33,921 bases of DNA from contig JACRJY010000039.1 of assembly GCA_016235585.1 (NCBI GenBank), positions 1-33,921 on the forward strand. The letters are read 5' to 3'. This DNA is from Verrucomicrobiota bacterium (GTDB lineage Bacteria; Verrucomicrobiota; Verrucomicrobiia; Limisphaerales; JACRJY01). This document shows, piece by piece, positions 15,483 to 22,523 of this stretch (the first letter of the stretch is position 1; every line of letters starts with the position of its first letter). The position numbers and the translations under genes were made by a program. The notes beneath the pieces are model-generated. The model did no database searches. It was given only the letters and a program-made list of their open reading frames with translations, and had not been told where the DNA came from.

Positions 15483-16784
15483 ATGAAAACGCCTGCCAGA
15501 AAACCGTCCGTCCGGGCCGCAAAAGAACCGGTTGCCAAAAAGACCCCGGCCCGCCCGGCCACCGCCGCCAAACCTGTCGTCGAAGCGGCGGCCACGCCCG
15601 CCAAGCCCCGCGCCCCGCGCAAGAAGGCGGCCACGGTCATTCCGGAAGTCCTGCTCCAAGGCGATGCGCCCGTGCCCGCGCCGCGCGGCGGCCCCGGCGA
15701 ACGCTACGCCCTCGGCCCCGCCCCGACGCCGGAACATTTCACCGCGATGGAAGCGCCTGGCGAATTGCCCGAGGCCTATGGCACACAGAAACTTTTCCTC
15801 ACCGCGCGCGACCCGCACTGGCTCTACGCGCACTGGGATTTCACCCAGGCCCAGCTCAAGAAATCCAACGCGCTCTCCGCCGACGGTCATCTGATCGTGC
15901 GCGTCCACGCAAACGCGACCGGCGGCAAACCACTGTCCGAGACGCACGTCCATCCCGAATCGCGCAACTGGTTCATCCACGTCGGGCGCGGCGGGGCGAA
16001 GTTTGTCGCGGAACTCGGCTGCTACGGCAAGAAGCGCAAGTGGCAGACGCTCTCCACTTCCGCCGCCACGCTCACGCCGCCGGATACGATGTCCGACGAC
16101 ACCTCGGCGCGTTTTGCCACGCTGCCCGTGGAAGTTTCTTTCGAGCAAATCCAATCGCTGGTAAAAGCCGCCGCGCGCGAAAACGCGCCGCTCATCGAGG
16201 CAATCCAGCAACTGCGTGCCGCCGGCCACGCCGCGCTGCCGAAAATTTCCGTCATCAGCGGCGGCCAGTGGACGCCCGCGCAGGAGCGCGCCCTCGCCGA
16301 GATCGTGACTATGGACGAAGTGCGCCGCGTCTGGATCGGTTCGCTGGAAATCACCGAGCTGGTGCGCCGCCAGCTCGTGAAGGAGCTTTCTTCAGCCGCT
16401 GCCGCGCAATTCTCGCTGCCCTCCTCGCCGCTCGGCGGCGTGTCGAGCCTCTCCAGCCCGTTCGGCGGCGCGCGGGCGGATCGGAGCAAAAACTTTTGGT
16501 TCAACGTCAACGCCGAGCTGATCATCTACGGCGCGACCGAGCCGGACGCCGAGGTGTCCATCGGCGGGCGGGTCATCCGGCTGCGCGCGGACGGCACCTT
16601 CAGCTACCGCTTCGCGCTGCCGGACGGGAATTATGATCTGCCCGTGGTCGCCGTCTCCGCAGATCGCACGGATGGCCGCGCGGCGGAACTGAAATTCTCC
16701 CGCGCCTCAAACTATCGCGGCGAAGTGGGAACGCACCCGCAGGATCCGAAGCTCAAGGCGCCGCGCGTGGAAAACGTGGCGTAG
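15483..16784 (+). CDS. DUF4912 protein with a histone-H1-like N-terminal tail
   Basis: A 433-residue protein of unknown function. Residues 1-60 are almost only Ala, Lys, Pro, Arg, Thr and Val (KKTPARPATAAKPVVEAAA and similar), resembling histone H1 or AlgP-type tails. Residues about 85-195 hold the DUF4912 domain (YGTQKLFLTARDPHWLYAHWDFT, then LIVRVHANATGG, NWFIHVGRGGAKFVAELGCYG). A Ser/Ala-rich linker follows near residue 300. The C-terminal domain (NFWFNVNAELIIYGATEPDAEVSIGGR...LRADGTFSYRFALPDG) looks like a bacterial Ig-like fold. No signal peptide. DUF4912 proteins are often linked with glycan metabolism genes in this phylum. A TATACT box at 15398-15403 may be the promoter. Confidence 0.8.
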   Translation: MKTPARKPSVRAAKEPVAKKTPARPATAAKPVVEAAATPAKPRAPRKKAATVIPEVLLQGDAPVPAPRGGPGERYALGPAPTPEHFTAMEAPGELPEAYGTQKLFLTARDPHWLYAHWDFTQAQLKKSNALSADGHLIVRVHANATGGKPLSETHVHPESRNWFIHVGRGGAKFVAELGCYGKKRKWQTLSTSAATLTPPDTMSDDTSARFATLPVEVSFEQIQSLVKAAARENAPLIEAIQQLRAAGHAALPKISVISGGQWTPAQERALAEIVTMDEVRRVWIGSLEITELVRRQLVKELSSAAAAQFSLPSSPLGGVSSLSSPFGGARADRSKNFWFNVNAELIIYGATEPDAEVSIGGRVIRLRADGTFSYRFALPDGNYDLPVVAVSADRTDGRAAELKFSRASNYRGEVGTHPQDPKLKAPRVENVA

Positions 16785-16797
16785 CCGCCGCGTTGGA

Positions 16798-16869
16798 GAA
16801 CCACGGAAGACACGGACAACACGGAAGGACGGCTTTTCCGTTCGGTGTGCTCCGTGTCTTCCGTGGTTC
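16798..16869. repeat. Palindromic repeat with 19-bp perfect arms
   Basis: GAACCACGGAAGACACGGA (16798-16816) is the exact inverse of 16851-16869. It lies between two convergent genes (DUF4912 and GNAT) and may terminate both. A larger relative with the same arm sequence lies at 27772-27937. Confidence 0.85.
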
Positions 16870-16874
16870 CAGAT

Positions 16875-17351
16875 TCAGAGCGTTCGCTCCAGATACACCA
16901 CGTCCGGCAGCGGGTTGGCGTAGTAAGCCGCCGTGCGTTGGAAACCCAGCGAGGCGTAGAGCGCGAGCGCGGGGCGCATCGTGGCCAGCGTGTCGAGCCT
17001 CATGCTGCGATAACCGATCTGCCGCGCCTCCGCGATGACGGCCTCGGCCAGCGCGCGGCCAATCTCCCGCCCGCGAAACGCCGGACGCACATAGAGCCGC
17101 TTCATTTCGCAGACGCCGTCCGCCAGCTTCCGCAGCCCGACGCACCCGGCGACTTCGGCCTCCACTTCCGCGAAGAGCAGGCGGCCATCGGGCGGCGCGT
17201 AGCGTCCGGGCAGAGTCGCCAGCTCTTCCTCAAAACCTTGAAAGTAGAGCGAGACACCCATTCCCGTCGCATATTCCCGGAAGAGTTCGCGGGCGCACTC
17301 CATCTGCTCCGCCGAGCTGGCAGAGATGATTTGCACGGGGCGATTTCGCAT
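16875..17351 (-). CDS. GNAT-family N-acetyltransferase
   Basis: A 158-residue GCN5-related acetyltransferase that would transfer acetyl from acetyl-CoA to an amine. The fold is visible in order: beta strands LLFAEVEAEVAGCVGLRKL, the CEMKRLYVRPAFRGREIGRALAEAVI segment with the acetyl-CoA-binding R-x-x-G-x-G/A pattern (RGREIGRA), and the C-terminal ALALYASLGFQRTAAYYANPLPDVVYLERTL. Substrate unknown. An ATG at 17459 would add 36 residues, but they come from the CTCTGCG-type repeat, so the ATG at 17351 is chosen; a TATCGT box ends 6 nt before it. Confidence 0.88.
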   Translation of the reverse strand: MRNRPVQIISASSAEQMECARELFREYATGMGVSLYFQGFEEELATLPGRYAPPDGRLLFAEVEAEVAGCVGLRKLADGVCEMKRLYVRPAFRGREIGRALAEAVIAEARQIGYRSMRLDTLATMRPALALYASLGFQRTAAYYANPLPDVVYLERTL

Positions 17352-17408
17352 GGCCCCACGATAACCGTCTCTCCACCAAAATCCACTCCCGCCGAGGGGG
17401 CTGAATTT

Positions 17409-17497
17409 CCTCTGCGTCCCTCTGCGAAATCCTCTGCGCCCTTTGCGGTGAAAATTCAACGCAGAGGACGCAGAGGGTTCCGCAGAGGTCGCAGAGG
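17409..17497. repeat. Inverted repeat of CCTCTGCG units
   Basis: The left arm reads CCTCTGCGTCCCTCTGCG and continues to GCGGTGAA; the right arm, inverted, reads CCTCTGCGACCTCTGCGG and continues to GCGTTGAA. The arms are about 42 nt with several mismatches and small gaps. It lies between the divergent GNAT and fumarase genes, upstream of both promoters. Confidence 0.65.
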
Positions 17498-17532
17498 CTG
17501 TTTCAAATCAGGGCGCCACTCCCCCGCGTGCG

Positions 17533-17561
17533 TTGACACGGTTTTGCTGAAACCCTAGGTT
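17533..17561 (+). promoter_or_regulatory. Sigma-70-type promoter of the fumarase operon, probably leaderless
   Basis: A perfect -35 box TTGACA (17533-17538) and TAGGTT (17556-17561) are 17 bp apart. The ATG of the alpha subunit is 8 nt beyond the -10 box, so transcription should start at or within a base of the ATG. Confidence 0.65.
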
Positions 17562-17569
17562 CGACCCGC

Positions 17570-18448
17570 ATGAACGCACTGCCCGATTCGCTGCTCGAAC
17601 TCATCCGCCGCACCTCGGCGGAAATCCCCGACGACGTCCATCAGTCCATTCTCGCCTCGCTCGAGAACGAGAAGAAAAGTTCGCTCGCGGCCAACGCCCT
17701 CAAAATCATTGACCAGAACATCGCGCTGGCGAAGAACAAATCCCAGCCCATCTGCCAGGACACCGGAAGCATTCTGTTCTACGTGGACTGCCCCGTTGGC
17801 TTCGATCAGATCGCTTTCGCCGAGACCGCGCGCGAAGCCGTGACACTTGCCACCAAGAAAGGTTTTCTCCGCCAGAACTCCGTGGACTCGCTCACCGGCA
17901 AGAACGACGGCACGAACGTCGGGCCGGGCGCGCCGGCGTTTCATTTTCATCAGCATCGCTCGCCGGACATCAGCGTGCGGCTCGTGCTCAAGGGCGGCGG
18001 CTGCGAAAACGTCGGCGCGCAATACTCGCTGCCGAGCGAGCGGCTCAACGCGAATCGCGACCTCGACGGCTGCCGCAAGGCGATCCTCGACGCGGTGTTG
18101 CAGGCGCAGGGCAAAGGCTGCGGGCCGGGCATCCTCGGCGTGTGCATCGGCGGCGACCGCGCGACGGGCTACGAGTTGAGCAAGACGCAATTCCTGCGGC
18201 TGATCCCCGACCGCAATCCAGTGCCCGAACTGGACGCGCTGGAGCAGGACATTTTGAAAACGGCGAACGAACTCGGCATCGGCCCGATGGGATTCGGCGG
18301 CAAGACGACGTTGCTGGGCGTGAAGATTTGCGCGGCGAACCGCCTGCCCGCGTCGTATTTCGTGAGCATCAGCTACATGTGTTGGGCGTATCGGCGTCAA
18401 GGCGTGACGCTGGATGCGGAGGGGAAGATTGGGAAGTGGTTGTATTGA
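17570..18448 (+). CDS. Class I fumarase (Fe-S hydro-lyase), alpha subunit
   Basis: The 292-residue alpha subunit of a two-subunit class I fumarate hydratase or related tartrate dehydratase, which interconverts fumarate and malate in the TCA cycle. The [4Fe-4S] cluster ligands are visible as Cys62 (PICQDTG), Cys145 (GGGCENVG) and Cys192 (GVCIGGDR), with GFGGKTTLLGVKI near the C-terminus. Length is right for a separate alpha subunit. Normally the beta subunit follows at once; here it begins 929 nt downstream at 19378, after a PIN-toxin module. Fumarase versus L-tartrate dehydratase cannot be settled by eye. Confidence 0.92.
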   Translation: MNALPDSLLELIRRTSAEIPDDVHQSILASLENEKKSSLAANALKIIDQNIALAKNKSQPICQDTGSILFYVDCPVGFDQIAFAETAREAVTLATKKGFLRQNSVDSLTGKNDGTNVGPGAPAFHFHQHRSPDISVRLVLKGGGCENVGAQYSLPSERLNANRDLDGCRKAILDAVLQAQGKGCGPGILGVCIGGDRATGYELSKTQFLRLIPDRNPVPELDALEQDILKTANELGIGPMGFGGKTTLLGVKICAANRLPASYFVSISYMCWAYRRQGVTLDAEGKIGKWLY

Positions 18449-18458
18449 AACGCGCTGA

Positions 18459-18941
18459 ATGAAGCCAACCCTCTATCTCGAAACAACCATCCCGAGTTTT
18501 CAGACGGGACGGCCTTCGCGCGACCACTTGATTGCTGGGCAACAAGCAGCCACGAAAAAATGGTGGCGGCTGCGGCGGAATGATTTTGAATTGTTCACGT
18601 CGCAGTTCGTTCTGAACGAAGCCGCGCAGGGTGACACGAAAATGGCAGCCAAGCGCCTGCAATTTTTGCAGCCAGTCGAAAAACTGTCAGTGACACTCGA
18701 AGCCGATGAGTTGGCGCGCCGAATCCTCGAAAAGCACCTGCTTCCGCCCAAGGCGGCGGTGGATGCGTTTCACATCGCCACGGCGACGGTTCACGGAATG
18801 CACTTTCTGCTGACTTGGAATTGCATCCACATCAACAACCGTGAGATTATTCCCGGAGTCGAGCGGCTGTGCTCGCAAGCGGGTTATCCGCTGCCCGTGA
18901 TTTGCACGCCGCTCGAATTGATGGGAACATCTGAATTATGA
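18459..18941 (+). CDS. PIN-domain protein, type II toxin family
   Basis: A 160-residue PIN-like protein of the group starting LYLETTIPSFQTGRPSRD, where Glu replaces the usual first Asp and is followed by Thr-Thr. Other acidic positions are FVLNEAAQGD, AAVDAFHIATATVHGMHFLLTWNCIHI and the C-terminal PLPVICTPLELMG. Related proteins are annotated as PIN toxins paired with a short downstream partner, as here (4-nt overlap, ATGA). It starts 10 nt after the fumarase alpha stop codon, in the gap where the beta gene would be expected. Nuclease activity is inferred from the family, not shown. Confidence 0.75.
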   Translation: MKPTLYLETTIPSFQTGRPSRDHLIAGQQAATKKWWRLRRNDFELFTSQFVLNEAAQGDTKMAAKRLQFLQPVEKLSVTLEADELARRILEKHLLPPKAAVDAFHIATATVHGMHFLLTWNCIHINNREIIPGVERLCSQAGYPLPVICTPLELMGTSEL

Positions 18942-19150
18942 AAGACCCAATCGTTGCTGAAATTCACCGCTACCGGGCGGAACACGCCAAGCGGTTTAAT
19001 TACGACATTCACGCCATCGGCGAGGACATCCGCCGCTCCGAAGCCAAATCCGGCGGCAAGTTTGTGACGTTGGATGCGAAGCGCAAGTGCAAGGTGGAAG
19101 TGAAGCCGATGAAGCCCGCTCGGGGCAAATCCCTAGCGGCGCACAAGTGA
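18938..19150 (+). CDS. Short partner of the PIN protein, likely antitoxin
   Basis: A 70-residue protein. The start MKDPIVAEIHRYRAEHAKRF and NYDIHAIGEDIRRSEAKSGG match a family I know only as the companion of the preceding PIN type (pattern DPIVxEVRRxRxxHAxRFNYDxxAIxxDIRRxQ). The C-terminal 20 residues are basic (KCKVEVKPMKPARGKS). It overlaps the toxin gene by ATGA, with toxin first, the reverse of the usual order. No DNA-binding motif is evident. Confidence 0.6.
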   Translation: MKDPIVAEIHRYRAEHAKRFNYDIHAIGEDIRRSEAKSGGKFVTLDAKRKCKVEVKPMKPARGKSLAAHK

Positions 19151-19186
19151 AAACGTGCGCGGCGATAAGTTTCTCAAGGACAATTC

Positions 19187-19351
19187 ATGAGCGACTGGCT
19201 GCGACAAGTTCTGGAAAGCAAACGCGCGATGCGGCGGCGTCTCGCGGGGCTGTTGTTTGCGGACAAGGTGAAATTGCTGGAGCAGTTGCGCGACCGCAGC
19301 CGGGCGATTGCGGCCAGCCCGCTCAAACGGAAGTTTTCCCAACGGAGTTGA
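19187..19351 (+). CDS. Small basic helical protein (54 residues)
   Basis: A short gene starting MSDWLRQVLESKRAMRRRLA and continuing LLFADKVKLLEQLRDRSRAI to a basic tail. It has an AAGGA Shine-Dalgarno site 8 nt before its ATG and normal codon use, so it is probably real. Its helical pattern (AxKxxLLEQLRDRxxAI) is one I have seen in small proteins beside toxin-antitoxin or nucleotidyltransferase genes in this phylum; function unknown. It completes the inserted module between the fumarase subunit genes and stops 26 nt before the beta subunit. Confidence 0.55.
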   Translation: MSDWLRQVLESKRAMRRRLAGLLFADKVKLLEQLRDRSRAIAASPLKRKFSQRS

Positions 19352-19377
19352 TTGTCGGGCTAAATTGAAACGCAGCC

Positions 19378-19953
19378 ATGACCAAGCTTTCCTTCCCCTT
19401 CACCGAAGAAAAAATCCGCGCGCTGAAAGTCGGCGACGAGGTTTTGATTTCCGGCGTCGTGTTCACCGGGCGCGACGCCGTGCACAAATATCTGCACGAG
19501 GGCGGCAAGCTGCCGCCGGAAGTGAAGCTGCGCGACGGCATCATCTACCACTGTGGCCCGGTGATGATGCAGCAGCCTGACGGCTCGTGGAAATGCACCG
19601 CCGCCGGCCCGACCACGTCCATCCGCGAGGAGCCGTATCAATGGCAGATCATCCGCGACTTCGGCGTGCGCGGCGTCATCGGCAAGGGCGGCATGGGCGA
19701 CCGCACGCTCGCGGCGTGCAAGGAGCACGGCTGCGTGTATCTCCACGGCGTCGGCGGCGCGGCGCAGGTGCTGGCCGAATGCGTGAAGAAGGTGCGGAAC
19801 GTTTACATGATGAAAGAATTCGGCGCGCCGGAAGCGATCTGGGAACTGGAGATTGTGGATTTCCCCGCCGTGGTGACGATAGATGCGCACGGCAACTCGC
19901 TGCACAAGGAAGTCTTCGCCGCGAGCCAGGCGGCGCTGGCGGAGCGGCTGTAG
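19378..19953 (+). CDS. Class I fumarase (Fe-S hydro-lyase), beta subunit
   Basis: The 191-residue beta subunit of class I fumarase/tartrate dehydratase. Visible landmarks are LKVGDEVLISGVVFTGRDAVHKYL at the start, IIYHCGPVM, TAAGPTTSIREEPYQ (the conserved substrate-binding GPTT segment), VIGKGGMGDRT and VYLHGVGGAAQVLA. It acts with the alpha subunit encoded at 17570. Between them lie a PIN protein, its partner and a 54-residue protein, so the subunits are not adjacent but share direction. The stop codon TAG is immediately followed by a three-stem repeat. Confidence 0.92.
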   Translation: MTKLSFPFTEEKIRALKVGDEVLISGVVFTGRDAVHKYLHEGGKLPPEVKLRDGIIYHCGPVMMQQPDGSWKCTAAGPTTSIREEPYQWQIIRDFGVRGVIGKGGMGDRTLAACKEHGCVYLHGVGGAAQVLAECVKKVRNVYMMKEFGAPEAIWELEIVDFPAVVTIDAHGNSLHKEVFAASQAALAERL

Positions 19954-20005
19954 TTGGAGTTCACGCTTCAGCGTGTCGGACGCAAGCTAAAGCTTGAACT
20001 CCAAC
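19953..20005. repeat. 53-bp three-stem palindromic repeat after fumarase beta
   Basis: Outer arms GTTGGAGTTCA (19953-19963) and TGAACTCCAAC (19995-20005) are exact inverses. Inside are two small perfect hairpins, CACGCT-tc-AGCGTG and CAAGCT-aa-AGCTTG, so the RNA or single strand can fold like a small cloverleaf. The outer arm begins with the last base of the beta-subunit stop codon. It may double as a terminator. Confidence 0.8.
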
Positions 20006-20101
20006 ACGGCTGCCGCGCAGCCAGGAAGATCGGCGGAACGATTGCAATCTCCGGCAGCATTTTCTGCTTGTCTGCCCTCGTGATTTGAGCGAGTGAGCTT
20101 C

Positions 20102-21802
20102 ATGCACAAACTCCTCCCCGGCCTCACCCTCGCCGTCGTTTTGCTCGTCGGGTGCGCCACTTCACCGCAAACTTCGTCGAACGCGGATTACGATCTCATC
20201 CTGCGGCACGGCACGATTTACGACGGCAGCGGCGGCCAGCCATTCGTCGGCGACGTGGCCGTGCGGGGCGACAAGATTGCCGCCGTCGGCAATCTCGGCT
20301 CCGCGCGCGGCAAAAAGGAGATGGACATGCGCGGCCTCGCCGTCGCGCCGGGCTTCATCAACATGTTGAGCTGGGCCACGGAATCGCTGCTGCACGATGG
20401 CCGCTCGCAGAGCGACATCCGCCAGGGCGTCACGCTGGAGGTGATGGGCGAGGGCGAATCCATGGGGCCGCTCAACGCCGCTATGCGGAAGGACATGATT
20501 GACTCGCAGGGCGACCTCAAGTTCGCCGTGCCGTGGACGACGCTCGGCGAATACCTCCACCATCTGGAAAAGCACGGCGTGTCGTGTAACGTCGCGTCCT
20601 TCGTCGGCGCGACCACCGTGCGCATTCACGAGATCGGCTACGCCGACCGTCCGCCCACGCCCGCCGAATTGCAGCGGATGCGCGCGCTCGTGCGGCAGGC
20701 GATGGAGGAAGGCGCGCTCGGCGTCGGCTCGTCGCTGATTTACGCGCCCGCCTTTTACGCGAAGACGGACGAGTTGATCGCACTCTGCCAGGAGGCGTCG
20801 AAATTTGGCGGGATGTATATTTCGCATCTCCGCAGCGAGGCGAACCAGTTCCTTGAAGCGCTGGATGAACTCCTCCGCATCGCCCGCGAGGCGAACATCG
20901 CGGCGGAGATTTACCACCTCAAGGCCGCCGGCCAGGCGAACTGGCCCAAGATGGACGCTGCCATCCAAAAGGTCGAAGCCGCGCGCGCCGCCGGCCTGCG
21001 CATCACGGCGGACATGTATCTCTACACCGCCGGCGCGACGGGCCTCGACGCCGCAATGCCGCCGTGGGTGCAGGAGGGCGGCTACAACAAATGGGCCGAG
21101 CGGCTGAAGGATCCGAAAATCCGCGAGCGCGTCCGGCAGGAGATGATCACGCCGACGGACAAATGGGAAAGCCTCTATCTCGCCGCCGGTTCGCCGGACA
21201 AAGTGCTGCTCGTCGGCTTCCGCAACGACCAACTCAAGCCGCTCACCGGCAAGACGCTCGCCGAAGTCGCGCGGCTGCGCGGCAAATCGCCGGAGGAAAC
21301 CGCGATGGATCTCGTCATCGAGGACGGCAGCCGCGTCGGCACGGTCTATTTCCTGATGAGCGAGGAAAATGTGAAGAAGCAAATCAAGCTGCCATGGGTC
21401 GCGTTTGATTCCGACGCCGGCTCGCTCGCGCCGGAGGGGGCATTCCTGAAATCAAACCCGCACCCGCGTGCCTACGGCAACTTCGCCCGGCTGCTCGGCA
21501 AATACGTCCGCGACGAAAAGGTGGTTCCGCTGGAAGAAGCCGTCCGCCGCCTGACATCTTTCCCGGCGGAGAATCTGAAAATCAAGCAGCGCGGCGCGCT
21601 CCAGCCCGGCCATTTCGCGGACGTGGTCGTGTTCGACGCGGCGAATATCCAGGATCACGCCACCTACGAAAAGCCGCACCAATACTCGACCGGCGTCGTT
21701 CACGTCTTCGTCAACGGCACGCAAGTGCTGAAGGACGGCGAACACACCGGCGCAAAGCCGGGCCGCGTCGTGCGCGGGCCGGGCTGGAAAAGGAAATCGT
21801 GA
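20102..21802 (+). CDS. D-aminoacylase-like amidohydrolase, predicted lipoprotein
   Basis: A 566-residue metal-dependent amidohydrolase of the N-acyl-D-amino-acid deacylase group. A lipoprotein signal (hydrophobic LTLAVVLLVGC with Cys19 as lipobox) places it in the periplasm. Family marks: DLILRHGTIYDGSG at the start, YISHLRSEA with His about 240, IYHLKAAG with His about 273, VAFDSDAGS with Asp about 436, and the C-terminal GHFADVVVFD and VFVNGTQVLKDGEHTGAKPGRVVRG. The N-terminal metal motif HxH is missing: the segment reads PGFINMLSW, and the Cys of GNCG is replaced (VMGEGES). It may therefore bind one metal or act differently. The ATG at 20102 is chosen over GTG at 20093 for the lipoprotein signal. 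Confidence 0.85.
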   Translation: MHKLLPGLTLAVVLLVGCATSPQTSSNADYDLILRHGTIYDGSGGQPFVGDVAVRGDKIAAVGNLGSARGKKEMDMRGLAVAPGFINMLSWATESLLHDGRSQSDIRQGVTLEVMGEGESMGPLNAAMRKDMIDSQGDLKFAVPWTTLGEYLHHLEKHGVSCNVASFVGATTVRIHEIGYADRPPTPAELQRMRALVRQAMEEGALGVGSSLIYAPAFYAKTDELIALCQEASKFGGMYISHLRSEANQFLEALDELLRIAREANIAAEIYHLKAAGQANWPKMDAAIQKVEAARAAGLRITADMYLYTAGATGLDAAMPPWVQEGGYNKWAERLKDPKIRERVRQEMITPTDKWESLYLAAGSPDKVLLVGFRNDQLKPLTGKTLAEVARLRGKSPEETAMDLVIEDGSRVGTVYFLMSEENVKKQIKLPWVAFDSDAGSLAPEGAFLKSNPHPRAYGNFARLLGKYVRDEKVVPLEEAVRRLTSFPAENLKIKQRGALQPGHFADVVVFDAANIQDHATYEKPHQYSTGVVHVFVNGTQVLKDGEHTGAKPGRVVRGPGWKRKS

Positions 21803-21817
21803 GAGAACGGTTTCGTT

Positions 21818-21857
21818 GGCCACGGATTGAACACGGATGAAACACGGAGAATTTCCC
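21818..21857. repeat. Fragment of a CACGGA-type intergenic repeat
   Basis: GGCCACGGATTGAACACGG and GATGAAACACGGAG contain the spaced ACACGGA units seen in other intergenic palindromes here (16.8 and 27.8 kb), but no inverted partner is present. Confidence 0.3.
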
Positions 21858-21888
21858 CGAGCGAAACCCGTGGTTCCGCCCGCCGGCC

Positions 21889-22458
21889 TCAATCGCCCGA
21901 AACTTTTTTGACCTCCGCGAGCACGTCGGCGGCCTTGGTGCGGTCGCCGTGGCTTTTGCTGATCTTGGCAAATCGCACCACGCCCTTCCGATCCAGCACG
22001 AACGTGGACGGATAGGCCGTCTCCTTCGGCGCGCTCCAGCGCAGGCCGTAGGCGTTGACCATCGCGTAATCGGGGTCAACCAGATACGTGAACTCCTTCG
22101 GCCACTGCTTGTTCTTCAAAAAATCCTGCGCGTGCGCCTTCAGACCGTCCGCCGGGCCGGGATAAACCATCACCACCCGCGTCTTGGCCTCCGCGAAGCC
22201 GGGCGCCGACGTGATGAACTCCTGCACCTGCCGCGTGCAAAGCGGGCATTGATAGCCCGGCCAGCCGCGCAGGACGACGAGCACCGTGCGCCCCTTCGCT
22301 GTCATGTCGCCCAGGCTCACCGTCTGCCCGTCGAGCGTCTTGAGCGCGAAGCCCGGCGCTTTCTCCCCCGCCTTGGGAGGAGTGGCCGCGTTCAGCGCGA
22401 ACGGCAACGAGCCGGTCAGAAGACATATTGCCAGGAAGTGAAGGAATTTGGTTTTCAT
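21889..22458 (-). CDS. Exported AhpC/TSA-family peroxiredoxin-like thioredoxin-fold protein
   Basis: A 189-residue protein with a signal peptide (residues 1-24, MKTKFLHFLAICLLTGSLPF then ALNAATP). The mature part is a redoxin fold: GEKAPGFALKTLDGQTVSL at the N-terminus, then VLVVLRGWPGYQCPLCTRQVQEF with a CPLC (CxxC) motif near residue 71, VMVYPGPADGLK, and the cis-Pro loop AYPSTFVLDRKGVVRF. The CxxC layout resembles the 'peroxiredoxin-like' proteins that reduce peroxides or disulfides in the periplasm. It lies downstream of the amidohydrolase on the opposite strand. Specific substrate unknown. Confidence 0.85.
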   Translation of the reverse strand: MKTKFLHFLAICLLTGSLPFALNAATPPKAGEKAPGFALKTLDGQTVSLGDMTAKGRTVLVVLRGWPGYQCPLCTRQVQEFITSAPGFAEAKTRVVMVYPGPADGLKAHAQDFLKNKQWPKEFTYLVDPDYAMVNAYGLRWSAPKETAYPSTFVLDRKGVVRFAKISKSHGDRTKAADVLAEVKKVSGD

Positions 22459-22523
22459 AAAATGTTGAAGCTGGTTTTTCGACGGAATGCGGGGGCCGCA
22501 GCTTCACGGAACGAGGCGCGGCT

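Noticed and set aside
19953..20005. tRNA-like gene
   Set aside because: The three-stem fold lacks a T-loop, D-loop, anticodon arm of proper size and CCA-side acceptor; it is a palindromic repeat.
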